From Symbiodinium natans (Eukaryota; Sar; Dinophyceae; Suessiales; Symbiodiniaceae): DNA of 31,658 bases. This document shows positions 23,101 to 28,740 of the stretch, in pieces. The translations under genes were made by a program, and so were the position numbers. The stretch covers positions 30,001 through 61,658 of the forward strand of contig CAJNDS010000836.1 in assembly GCA_905221605.1 (NCBI GenBank), in the 5' to 3' direction. The notes below the pieces were generated by a model. It was not told where the DNA came from. It did no database searches and saw only the letters and a program-made list of their open reading frames with translations. The number at the start of each line of letters is the position of its first letter. The stretch's first letter is position 1.

Positions 23101-24975
23101 TCGGAAGCCCTGGCGCTTCTTCATCTCCCATCACAAGCTTGCACCCTGGGGACGAAATATATCCTCCAGGGTTTCCAATTCATAAAATTCATATAACCGA
23201 ATAGGAATTATTGTAGTATGTATAGTAGTATACGGTTGGGTATTTAGTCCCCAAGGCAGTCGGCAGCTTTGCGCGGCTTCTGAAGATCCGGCTGCAACAG
23301 CGGGCTCCACCTTCAATGTCTTCTTGGACACCGACAACTTACAGGATCTCACGGAACTCTTCAATTTCGTCAGGGACACGGAGACTCTCATTATCTTGGC
23401 CAGCCCAGGAATTTTGGCTTCTGCTTGTGCAGTTTTTTCTTTTGGCATCTCGCCGCCACCCAGATGGGAACGGGAGTTGGCGACAGGAAGCATAGGCATA
23501 AGCAAGCTAAGGCATTATGGGGCGCAAATGGTGTGTGGGCGAGGTCGTCACCGCCAAGTTACACAAGGCTGCTCTGGCTCCCAGAGCCTACGCCCACCAT
23601 CTTAGGTGATACCCTGAACTGCGCCCCTGTGTTGCCTTTTATAGGAGCTGCCTAGCGCAAACTCGGGTGTGTGGGTTTGTGTGTGTGGGGGGGGGGGGGC
23701 GATCTCAGGTTCACAGTGTTGTCGTCAGATGGCCGAATTTCATGGACTGGAGTGCGACCAGGCAGGAGGATCTCTCATTCGCTATTCCCGGCATTGAGGC
23801 TCTAACAGCTTACAGCATATCCCTGGATGATGTCTCGAGCGCTTTGCACTGGATGAAGACTTTGGATTCCTTTCCTTTCCCTGCTTCGCTGGATACGGAG
23901 AGCAGCCTGGCTCTGAAAACCTAAACCCTAAACCCATCTAAACCCTAAACTGAGGCAGGAGATCACTACTGATCACTACTGTAGGGTTCTTAGAGTCAGG
24001 TATTGGGAAGATCTGCGATGCCCTAACGGGTACGGTGCTGCCATCTCTGGAGAGGAGATCAGCTCGCCCAGACTGCGTCATTCTTGTGGATCCTGCAAAT
24101 CAGGAGGCTGTTGCAACCGCACATATACTTCTTGAGCTTTTGAAATTGGGCAAAGAAGTTCGACTGTCTCCAATGGTCCTGAAAGCAGGGGAAGACTTTC
24201 CGGACTATGCTGTGAAAGCACTCCTGATTTGCTCTTCCGGGTGCTTCCATTCGGAGGCCGTTGCATCTTGGCTCATCAACCTTCCCTGGCCGCAGCCGTC
24301 CATCTTTCCCATCTTGTCAGAGCCTGATTTCGCCGTCCCGACAGAGCCCTACGAGAATGCGGTACAAGGAGTGGCAGGAGCTTTCACCGACGCAGAGCTG
24401 GCAACCTACGCATCTGTCCTACAAGCTGTCTTCCAGGAGATTGCGAGCGTCTTGGCGCCTCAGTCCTACTCCAGCACTCAAGACGCTTGGGCATACTGAA
24501 ACTTAAGGCCTGTCCTTGGCAATAAACCCCAAAACTTGTCGTACTTTTTTTTGAGGGCCTAATACGGAGGCCGGAATATTTGCAATATTTCTAAGGAAAA
24601 GGAACCCTATTCTAAGTATTAAAAACCCCTCGATCTTAGAACTCTGATTGGATTGTAGCCTTTTCAGGACCGTTCAGCCATAGTTCAAACGGCCCCGATA
24701 TCCTCTAATCCTCCGCTCAACTTGTAGTAACCCGTAGACGCGCCCTGACAAGAACCTTATGCGAACCATCAAGATCCCTTTTTCAAGAAAAAACCCTATA
24801 TACCCTGATGACGTAGGCTTGAAAGGACCCCCCAGTTTAACCCCCTCAAGGTCCCTATATCATAAACGGACCGCTTAAAGCTGAAAGGGCCCCTTAAAGG
24901 GAGCCCTTTTTCTCAAGAGCGAAGGAAGATCTGGAGCTGCGCGCCAAGCAAATTGCCGTCCGCCTGCAGTCGAAG
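10113..24975 (+). CDS. Gene 2: substrate-binding (OpuAC-like) - cysteine-rich - multi-span - TIR-like receptor
   Basis: This is a + strand gene of about 19 exon pieces over 15 kb. The domains in order are: an extracellular binding domain like ABC glycine-betaine/proline-betaine proteins (10.1-15.7 kb); ephrin-receptor-like cysteine-rich repeats (15.7-16.28 kb, with the last cysteines at 20.75-21.05 kb); hydrophobic segments in exons from 21.0 to 23.1 kb; a TIR-like domain beginning FFISHHK (23.1-23.9 kb); and a second Rossmann-like block (24.0-24.5 kb). The topology suggests ligand sensing outside and TIR signalling inside; this is inferred from domains only. Exon borders mostly fit phase, many with GC or GA donors. 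Possible lesions are TAG at 21098-21100 (or a 30-nt intron) and a frameshift near 23300-23312. It may be an active gene with assembly errors or a young pseudogene. The true start and the exon between 10.35 and 11.13 kb were not found. Confidence 0.75.
11132..11223 (+). CDS. Gene 2 exon: binding domain, central part
   Basis: After the CTCTCAG acceptor it reads ESLYVKGSVREEAYHTAGLA, then LDFYRSYNTS. The A-GLALDFYxSYNTS motif recurs in dinoflagellate proteins of this class. The frame leaves the exon as CT|G, and continues at 14115. Confidence 0.65.
11908..12600. repeat. Purine tract, GAA/AAG-type, ~690 bp
   Basis: Degenerate AAGAAG with AATAA interruptions, almost entirely purine on the + strand. 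The complementary leucine/serine/phenylalanine open frames are artefacts. Such tracts can form triplex (H-DNA). Confidence 0.9.
12631..12738. repeat. Alternating GC/GT (Z-DNA-prone) tract
   Basis: Runs of GTGCGCGC and CGCGCGCG over about 105 bp, directly after the purine tract. Confidence 0.9.
12766..12866. repeat. Poly-C tract with single A interruptions
   Basis: About 100 bp of C with occasional A; the opposite strand is G-rich. It could fold as i-motif or G-quadruplex. Confidence 0.9.
12930..13690. repeat. Three diverged ~255-bp tandem repeats
   Basis: Three units, each carrying GGTATTTAC between A-rich and T-rich arms, at 13031, 13288 and 13541 (spacings 257 and 253). Around them recur GATGCTCATGATGCTC-like and CTCGGAGCC-like blocks. 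Continuous open frames here reflect GC-rich repeat sequence, not a gene. Confidence 0.75.
13864..13968. repeat. G-rich GGGGTGGG tract
   Basis: About 100 bp of G runs separated by T or C, in the same intron as the poly-C tract. Confidence 0.85.
14115..14215 (+). CDS. Gene 2 exon: binding domain, hinge region
   Basis: Reads HQAAKFFSRVSDLDTGQFVP, then CNSSNYESASDY. It continues NTSLHQ from the previous exon without a gap. The 3' border lies near 14205-14220; a GC or GA donor is likely, but the joining codon is unresolved. Confidence 0.6.
14421..14517 (+). CDS. Gene 2 exon: binding domain
   Basis: Reads VTGDTEGVAETPSGYIARCP, then DDYFWPSP. The acceptor is either AG before 14421 or AG before 14434. 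The end is set by the next exon: SP|ACRHNTSECIP continues in phase 0. Confidence 0.65.
14518..14831 (+). other. Gene 2 GC-AG intron with internal 22-bp inverted repeats
   Basis: Exon ...TCTCCA | GCTCCTC ... CCCTGAG | GCTTGTC, with GCT at both borders. 14525-14546 and 14607-14628 are reverse complements with one mismatch, so the 5' part resembles a small hairpin transposon. Confidence 0.65.
14832..14897 (+). CDS. Gene 2 exon: binding domain
   Basis: A 66-bp phase-0 exon reading ACRHNTSECIPIIAAGFGWN and YY. The cysteine pair and GFGW sit just before the next conserved helix in family members I recall. Confidence 0.65.
14898..15218 (+). other. Gene 2 GC-AG intron (321 bp)
   Basis: Exon ...TATTAT | GCCCCTGG ... 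CACTGCAG | GTGTGGAT. Phase 0; joining gives GWNYYVWMQW with the spacing I expect in this family. Confidence 0.55.
15219..16052 (+). CDS. Gene 2 large exon: C-terminal lobe of binding domain plus ephrin-receptor-like repeats
   Basis: The first part reads WMQWSTWFSMPTAIGIA, FYWWYPDAAFLHLDAW, and LAPRVSRFLEKFLMDLEDIL, then a C-terminal helix ending WREWIP. This is the YxWxP strand and the final helices of OpuAC/ProX proteins. From about 15708 it turns cysteine-rich: CSTCRPGRF, CEPCPAGTFESAFGRTAC, VGCDAGTFTNSSGRANC, DYCELGRYANASGMTFC. These are near-perfect ephrin-receptor-like repeats (CxxCxxGxF...G...C). The end is near CTCIAG at about 16050; the exact donor was not resolved. The repeats also contain NSS/NAS glycosylation sites, fitting an extracellular position. 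Confidence 0.85.
16170..16282 (+). CDS. Gene 2 exon: cysteine-rich cap
   Basis: Reads FLNQQGICEQCIGGSRCVG, then LLPGYSSSLEDRLHG. Together with CTCIAG before it, this rebuilds CxCxxGFx(6)CxxC. It leaves in phase 1 at a GTGCAG donor and continues with GMVYRCFG at 20750. Confidence 0.7.
16862..16932. repeat. ATC/ATA-rich microsatellite
   Basis: ATCATC, GTC and ATAATA units; the isoleucine-rich open frame over it is an artefact. Confidence 0.8.
17361..17712. repeat. Long imperfect inverted repeat of AAGTGGAAAGTG units
   Basis: The left arm (17361-17470) has CACTTTCCACTTTCCAC units; the right arm (17505-17712) has GTGGAAAGTGGAAAGTG units. The spacers also match in inverted form: TTTTTTCAGCCTAACACTTT on the left, AAAGTGTTAGGCTGAA on the right. 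The C-rich centre (about 17470-17495) would be the loop. The right arm is longer. Confidence 0.85.
17800..17979 (+). pseudogene. Decayed element, N-terminal fragment (59 codons)
   Basis: ATG at 17800 gives a 59-residue frame ending TAA at 17977-17979. It is protein-like (MATASEATADMVLRTLSRHI, ending LNTHIEE) with no motif. It lies just before the next fragment on the same strand, so it is probably the start of the same element. No intron or cysteine-rich feature links it to gene 2. Confidence 0.4.
18024..18680 (+). pseudogene. Decayed element, middle fragments in three frames
   Basis: Fragment one reads NNFSLKHVIDIVTDVDPTAF and onward to VFLIPQNNDKFTAVKHYHL up to about 18400. The frame then shifts, and fragment two reads KKRSGVAAAAQAEQAGWDFI. 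An inserted (CA)n run at 18528-18546 interrupts it, followed by GGAEKTVQKALDQLANEG. The frame changes and microsatellite show the gene is broken. I do not recognise a family for this part. Confidence 0.5.
18681..19390 (+). pseudogene. Decayed P-loop NTPase / helicase-like fragment
   Basis: From 18681 the frame reads WVLGEPGKGKTPLARILAMM. GEPGKGKT at 18690-18713 is a Walker A (P-loop). About 130 bp later IFDDG stands in another frame, as a Walker B. TGA at 18837-18839 and at least three frame changes break it. A last readable part at 19130-19290 has PRFANYRMGGPPPENSEECA. The layout (unknown N-part, P-loop ATPase, intron-free, inserted in an intron) suggests a mobile or virus-derived replication-type element, but that is inference. 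An AAA+ or superfamily-3 helicase is equally possible. Confidence 0.55.
19391..20104. other. Element 3' flank and simple repeats
   Basis: No motif. 19600-19710 is weakly coding-like, possibly the tail of the broken element. Poly-G lies at 19962-19979, followed by TA repeats (19983-20045). Confidence 0.4.
20105..20300. repeat. GAGA/GAAA purine tract
   Basis: Almost pure purine on the + strand, with GAGAGAGA and AAAGAAAG units. Confidence 0.9.
20750..20840 (+). CDS. Gene 2 exon: membrane-proximal cysteine cluster
   Basis: Reads MVYRCFGRASRCSGGPPGSC, then APGRDPGTIT. VYRCxG...RCxGGxPGxCAxGRD is the standard last ectodomain segment before the first helix in this family as I recall it. Ends in phase 2, before GTGTCC. 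Confidence 0.75.
20841..20973 (+). other. Gene 2 GT-AG intron (133 bp)
   Basis: Exon ...GATTAC | GTGTCCAG ... CTGCCAG | GTGCTCCG. Near-identical GTGTCC/GTGCTCC at the borders; joining gives TITCSECLPG. Confidence 0.65.
20974..21486 (+). CDS. Gene 2 exon(s): last cysteines and first membrane helices
   Basis: Reads CSECLPGRMPLQDGSCGRC, then the helix YAIFGLVVLALVFLCNE. In the same frame TAG follows at 21098-21100, and the frame then continues open: GVLLACLRRFCIALVYVVLA, GIVALSQLVTLIQQLLVV, PVLKYVLSVSVTPILACIA, ending FKR at a GTATGT donor. One possible rescue is a 30-nt GA-AG intron at 21092-21121 (AAC|GAATGG...TTGAG|GATGAA, phase 0). Otherwise TAG is a nonsense change. Confidence 0.75.
21834..21955 (+). 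CDS. Gene 2 exon: membrane helix
   Basis: Reads VRLDASQLLRTVGSLVSLLF, then IGIFTALVTPFQCNSHPNG. A single helix ends in the PFxCxxHPN motif. The 3' end is fixed by phase to the next exon (CGG AG|G ACC). How its 5' end joins the exon ending at 21486 is unresolved. Confidence 0.7.
21956..22148 (+). other. Gene 2 GA-AG intron (193 bp) with telomere-like insert
   Basis: Exon ...GGCCGGAG | GAGCCTTG ... CAGCCGAG | GACCGTTC. Joining gives HPNGRRTVQQYASVFC, as expected for the family. TTTAGGG-like repeats lie inside at about 21998-22032. Confidence 0.65.
22149..22386 (+). CDS. Gene 2 exon: membrane helix and cytoplasmic loop
   Basis: Reads TVQQYASVFCNLRDAHLQMS, the helix AACLMPLCFLAVCIWI, then LWLRFRPGGERFVIF. 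The LFxRFRPxxxxFVI loop motif is characteristic of these proteins as I recall them. It ends near a GTGAGC donor; a GC donor 4 bp upstream is an alternative. Confidence 0.7.
22457..22624 (+). CDS. Gene 2 exon: two membrane helices
   Basis: Reads NALMVLCPLLPSVSVKLVVL, then LYVSLIAVTVSQPWRVP and NVLDTVLHVGLL. The PWRVxxxNxLD motif between helices supports the assignment. The acceptor lies at 22458 or 22460. The exon ends in phase 0 before GTACCT. Confidence 0.7.
22625..22855 (+). other. Gene 2 GT-AG intron (231 bp)
   Basis: GGTTTGCTT | GTACCTAG ... TTGCACAG | GTGGTGCT, phase 0. Its first part holds an 11-bp repeat, GCTGCAGAAT x2 plus a partial copy (22633-22660). Confidence 0.65.
22856..22950 (+). 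CDS. Gene 2 exon: membrane helix
   Basis: Reads VVLYMASLFAGHDVDRASLA, then QATAISLFL. It joins GLL|VVLYM in phase 0 and leaves in phase 2 at AC|GTGGAA. Confidence 0.6.
22951..23022 (+). other. Gene 2 GT-AG intron (72 bp), AT-rich
   Basis: GATAC | GTGGAAT ... AGTATAG | GTTCTTC; the phase is kept. It is the shortest well-supported intron of the window. Confidence 0.55.
23023..23140 (+). CDS. Gene 2 exon: last membrane helix and start of TIR-like domain
   Basis: A strong hydrophobic helix, FFVLMMVVAVAVAILYGLGL, is followed by RQNRKPWRFFISHHKL. The basic flank places what follows in the cytosol. RFFISHHK matches the first strand of TIR-like domains (box 1). Confidence 0.75.
23141..23255 (+). 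other. Gene 2 GC-AG intron (115 bp)
   Basis: CAAGCTT | GCACCCTG ... CCCCAAG | GCAGTCGG, with GCA at both borders. Joining gives SHHKLAVGSFARLLK in phase 0. Confidence 0.65.
23256..23420 (+). CDS. Gene 2 exon: TIR-like domain, with frameshift
   Basis: The first part reads AVGSFARLLKIRLQQRA. After about 23305 the expected sequence continues in another frame: FNVFLDTDNLQDLTELFNFV, then TETLIILASPGIL. VFLDxDxLxDL and the LIIL strand are TIR-like core elements. The frame change lies between 23300 and 23312, with no room for an intron. It is a lesion or a sequence error. The 3' border is uncertain. Confidence 0.65.
23512..23606 (+). CDS. Gene 2 exon: TIR-like domain with WCxGE motif
   Basis: Reads GRKWCVGEVVTAKLHKAA. 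In TIR domains the WCxxE helix carries the glutamate needed for NAD cleavage in enzymatic members; here it is the GAG at 23541-23543. The 5' border does not join cleanly with the previous exon. The end at 23606 (CTTAG|GTGATA) is in phase with the next exon. Confidence 0.65.
23607..23716 (+). other. Gene 2 GT-AG intron (110 bp) with poly-G
   Basis: CATCTTAG | GTGATACC ... GTTCACAG | TGTTGTCG; phase 2 to 2. Contains a GTGTGTG(G)n run at 23677-23699. Confidence 0.6.
23717..23905 (+). CDS. Gene 2 exon: end of TIR-like domain
   Basis: Reads VVVRWPNFMDWSATRQEDLS, then IEALTAYSISLDDVSSALHW and SFPFPASLD. VVxWPxF and YxISLxxxxxxLxW follow the WCxGE helix in the family members I recall. The 3' donor was not fixed; the frame meets TAA at 23922-23924 among CCCTAAA repeats. 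Confidence 0.6.
23996..24481 (+). CDS. Gene 2 exon: second Rossmann-like block
   Basis: Reads SGIGKICDALTGTVLPSLER, CVILVDPANQEAVATAHILL, VKALLICSSGCFHSEAVAS, and FPILSEPDFAVPTEP. Alternating hydrophobic strands and amphipathic helices look like a second, diverged TIR/Rossmann unit following the first. If not spliced at 24482, the frame ends at TGA 24497-24499. Confidence 0.7.
24482..24924 (+). other. Gene 2 GA-AG intron (443 bp), retention gives a stop
   Basis: AGCACTCAA | GACGCTTG ... AGCGAAG | GAAGATCT, phase 0. Retaining it ends the protein five codons later. Confidence 0.5.
24925..24975 (+). CDS. Gene 2 probable C-terminal exon
   Basis: Reads EDLELRAKQIAVRLQSKN, then a GTGAGA donor. 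A short amphipathic helix continuing STQ|EDLELRAKQIA fits the tail I recall for this family. Any later exon was not found. Confidence 0.45.
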
Positions 24976-25122
24976 AATTCGGTGAGAAAGGAGGAGCGAC
25001 GAGGTTTCGGGGAGGCCAGCAGCGAGGATTTGTTCCGGATTTAGATTGGGGTTTAGGATTTTCTACCGGATTCAGTTTTAGGGTGTACGGGTTTGCTCCG
25101 GGTCTAGATTTAGTTTCAACGT

Positions 25123-25151
25123 GCACTGCTCACTGATACGGTGAGCAGTGC
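25123..25151. repeat. Perfect 11-bp hairpin
   Basis: GCACTGCTCAC and GTGAGCAGTGC are perfect reverse complements around a 7-base loop, TGATACG. Confidence 0.9.
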
Positions 25152-25453
25152 TGTAGACGAACAGACGAGGCATGCAAAATGCATCCCTAGAGTCCCGCGT
25201 GGTGAAAAGGAAAGAGAGGGTTGAGCCAGACGTTTGCGGCAGAGCAGCGTGGCATCATTTAACCTGTCCTCAGTGATTTTAGGTTTTGGCTGCATGAATC
25301 TACCCTAAACCTTAAACCACCCCTAAACCATCAACGCGAACTTGTATGTTCATGAGGTGCTATAAGTGTGTTCTTAATGCAGTTTTGGCAAGCTTCCTGG
25401 TCCTGGTGACTGCAATAGGTTGATGAATCCTTTGCCGTTCTTCCTCCGGTAGG

Positions 25454-25918
25454 CTATCTGCGCAAGCAACCCCGTATCTCAGCATCCCAGTTTCGCGAGA
25501 GCATGTCAAAGGCGCTTGGATAGCTTGAAGTGCTTTCAGTGAAGCAAAAGGTATGCTTCAACATGTTGTTGCTGGCTGCTTGTTGGACAACCTCGCTGGC
25601 CTTCAAACTATCCGAAATCAACGCCCCGATCAGGTTTTGCGACTCCCAAAACTCAATCTCGAACAGGATGATTGAGGAAGTGGTTTCCGAAAACTTGAGA
25701 ACGCGGACATGAGGAGCATCAATGGGATACCGATTCCCATGGCTAACAACGAGAGCGTGTTTTTCACCGAAGGTTGCGGCGACCTGGCGAAGAATTTGGA
25801 GTTCTGCTGCTGACAGTCGCGCAGCTTGAGAGACGGTTTGCCAAGATGCAAGAAGCATGGATCGAGACGCAGCAGCTGCAGGTCGATGAGCATCGCAAGT
25901 CGGCCAACGAGTCGGCAA
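25454..25918 (-). CDS. Uncertain open frame, 154 codons
   Basis: This minus-strand frame has balanced composition (LRQVAATFGEKHALVV, IILFEIEFWESQNLIGALI) and no repeat content, so it may be real. The opposite strand also has a helical frame at about 25790-25925 (VAQLERRFAKMQEAWIETQQ) that looks like coiled coil. I recognise neither. Confidence 0.25.
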   Translation of the reverse strand: MPTRWPTCDAHRPAAAASRSMLLASWQTVSQAARLSAAELQILRQVAATFGEKHALVVSHGNRYPIDAPHVRVLKFSETTSSIILFEIEFWESQNLIGALISDSLKASEVVQQAASNNMLKHTFCFTESTSSYPSAFDMLSRNWDAEIRGCLRR

Positions 25919-25919
25919 C

Positions 25920-26770
25920 TACTTCATCATATGGGTTTTCGGGGATAAGGGGTCGAGGGCTTGAGGGTGCGAGGCTTGAAGGGCTAAAGGTTTGGGGTTT
26001 TGCTTTTAATGGTTTTTCTCTCCACGTGTGTTCACGAATGCGGCTGCGCTAGCATGATTCCTGGTTGTTGCTGTGATCGGTGTGACTGATGTTTCGATGC
26101 TGGTCTTCTTGTTTTCGTCCAGCAGGCTCGCACAAGGGTCCTCACTGAGACTTCGTCTCCGGCCAGGGGACTTCATCAGGGCCTGCTTGAAGGCAAGTAA
26201 TCCCAAGCCCCACACCCCAATTCTTGGGATGGCGAGCTAAGCTGTGGACGCACCAAAGACAATCCAAAGACATAGGTGGAATCCGCTTCATATCGCGAAA
26301 AGTGTGGCCGAGGCGATATCGGACGGCCAGAAAACGCTGGAAAGGGCCCGAAGCTCTAGGGTCCAGCGGACCCTTTCCGCTTGTCAACCTTGAACCCTAC
26401 GTCCTAATGGGGGTTTAGGGTTTAGGGTTTTTCTTGGGTTCGTTCACGTTGCTTGCCAGATATGCGAAATGGCTGGCGGAAAACACACGATCAATACCGT
26501 TGAGATCGCCATAGCATTGGCAATTCGCTCAGGCTAATTTGAAACACGCACCTCGGAAACATCGAAGTATCCAACACAATCCCCTGGCATGGACGATGAA
26601 GCCTTGAAATCACCTCCTTGTCACGCGCAAGGACGAAGCCCACACATCAAGGCATGCACTGCGTGATCCGTGTTGCTGGCCACGTTAGCTGGGGTTAGGG
26701 GTTGAGGGTTTAGGGTTTATAATAGGGTTTAGGGTTTATACGGTTTATTATATATGATCTATATGATCAT
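25920..26770. other. Non-coding, with short telomere-like runs
   Basis: No recognisable gene. TTTAGGG-like runs lie at 26408-26432 and 26694-26740. Confidence 0.5.
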
Positions 26771-26789
26771 ACCCTATATAGATCGATTA

Positions 26790-27130
26790 ACAACAAATAG
26801 AAAACCAATAGAAAACCAATAAAATCCTATGGGAACACCAATATAAACCAATAGAAAAAACCTATAGAAAACCAACAACCAAAAGAAAACCAATGACAAC
26901 CAATAGAACTTCAATACAAACCAATAGAAAACCAACAAAAACAAATAAAAAACAATTGAAAACCAACACAAACCAATAGAAAAACAATAGAAACCAATGT
27001 AAACCAATAGAAAACCAAATAAAAGCCTATAGAAAACGAATATCAACCAATAGAAAACCTAGAAAACCATTAAAAACCAATAAAAACCAATAGAAAATCA
27101 ATAACACCAGTAGAAAGCCAAATAAAAACC
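26790..27130. repeat. AAACCAATAGAAAACC array
   Basis: About 340 bp of degenerate 9-11 bp units around ACCAATAGAAA. The aromatic open frame on the minus strand is a repeat translation. Confidence 0.9.
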
Positions 27131-27299
27131 AACCTGATAGGAGCCACGAACCCGAATGCAGAAAGCAGTCACCTATAACGTAAATATAACGTAGTATAAA
27201 CGAAATGTCGGTGCGCGGGCGGAGAAAGCCGTTGTTTTTTCGTACGGTTCAATCGGATCATTGTGCATTTTCTTGCGTAGTCGAACCCACATCTGACCC

Positions 27300-27800
27300 A
27301 CCTGCACGACACCACCACGGACACCACCACGGACCGACCACGGGACCACCAACGGGCCCACCACCACGGGACCACCACCACGGGACCACCGCCACGGACC
27401 ACCACCACGGACCAACCACGACCACCACGGACCACCACCACCACGGACCAACCACGACCACCGCGGACTATCACCACGGACCACCACCACGGACCACCGC
27501 CACGGACCACCACCACGGGACCACCACCACTTGACCACCACCACGGACTACCACACTGACCATCACCATGGACCACCACACGGACCACCACCACGGACCA
27601 CCACCACGGACCACCGCCACGGGCCACCACGGGACCACCACCGTATGGGATCACCACCAACGACCACCACGTGCACGGGACCACAACGGACCACCACCAC
27701 CACGAACCACCACCACGGACCACGCCGGACCACCACCACCGTAACACCACCCGGACCACAAGCACGGGACGGGGCCACCACCACGGGACCACCACTACGT
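27300..27800. repeat. CCACCACGGA array
   Basis: About 490 bp of ACC triplets punctuated by ACGGA, periods of roughly 9-16 bp. Threonine/histidine or valine/tryptophan open frames over it are artefacts. Confidence 0.9.
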
Positions 27801-27825
27801 GGAACGCCACGTGGCGCACTGTTTG

Positions 27826-27975
27826 GGGTTCAGGGTTTAGGGTTTAGGGGTTAGGCTTTAGGGTTTAAGGTTTACTTAGGGTTTAGGGCTTAGGGCTTAG
27901 GGTTTAGGTGTAGGGTTTGGGGTCTAGGGTCTAGGGTCTAGGGTTTAGGGTTTAGGGTTTAGGGTTTAGGGTTCA
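27826..27975. repeat. Telomere-like TTTAGGG tract
   Basis: About 20 units of TTTAGGG with GGCTTAGGG and GGTCTAGGG variants; the last five units are perfect. Confidence 0.95.
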
Positions 27976-28049
27976 GCATCTCTGATCCAGGCATTCAGCA
28001 AGGGTGTTTGGCATCACCCCACCCACCTAGAATCCCTTTCGTTTGGCAA

Positions 28050-28550
28050 CCCTATTTACCATCTCAATTCTTATTGCTTAAATCCCCTGAACCTCAGGAT
28101 TTGCTTGCTCCCGCAATGAAAAATGTGTTTTTAATACTGAAATCGACGGTTTCGGGGCCCCTCCATTTTACAGCATTACCACAGCCCCAAATAGCTTAAA
28201 AAAGCTCCAAAAGGCTTCAAAAAACACCCAAAAAAGGTGGAACCCAGGATTTGCTTGCTCCCGCAATGGAAAATGCTGTTAGTTTCGGGCCCCCTCCATT
28301 TTACCCCCGCACCACCACAACCCCAAATAGCTTTCAAAAGCCCCAAAAGGCTTCAAAAACCACCCAAAAGGGGGGACCCGGGATTTGCTGCTCCCGCAAT
28401 GAGAGTGCTGTAAACTGAAATCGGCGGTTTCGAGGCTCCTCCGGTTTACCAAAGCACTACCACAGCCCCAAACGGCTTTAAAAAGCCCATAAAGGCTTCA
28501 AAAAACACCCAAAACAGGAGTACTGAAATCGGCTGTTTCAGGGGCCCAGC
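28050..28550. repeat. ~130-150 bp tandem repeat, 3-4 copies
   Basis: The anchor GGATTTGCTTGCTCCCGCAA recurs at 28098, 28248 and, with one base missing, 28381. Each is followed by a GAAATCGGCGGTTTCGGGGC-like block and CCAAAAGGCTTCAAAAA. A partial fourth starts near 28520. Confidence 0.85.
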
Positions 28551-28615
28551 AAACTTTCCCCTTCAAGGGGGGGTCGGAATTTTGGCCCCGAATAGTGTTT
28601 TGCTTCAAAAATTTC

Positions 28616-28740
28616 GGCGTCCCGGGAAGTCCCCGGGACAATGTCCTGGGGGCGTCCCGGGGCGTTTTTGGGGAGGCCCCGGGACAGTCCCGGGGGGGGC
28701 CCCGGGACATTTGTCCCGGGAGGTGCCGCCCCGGGACAAC
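28616..28740. repeat. Cluster of CCCGGGACA hairpins
   Basis: Repeated small palindromes: CCCGGGACA-ATGTCCTGGG, CCCGGGACAGTCCCGGG, CCCGGGACATTTGTCCCGGG. Confidence 0.9.

Noticed and set aside
26774-27046. Hydrophobic minus-strand frame resembling a membrane protein
   Set aside because: Period of the CCAATAGAAAA array explains FYWFSIGF-like repeats.
27169-27819. 216-codon minus-strand frame rich in Val, Trp and Gly
   Set aside because: Translation of the CCACCACGGA array.
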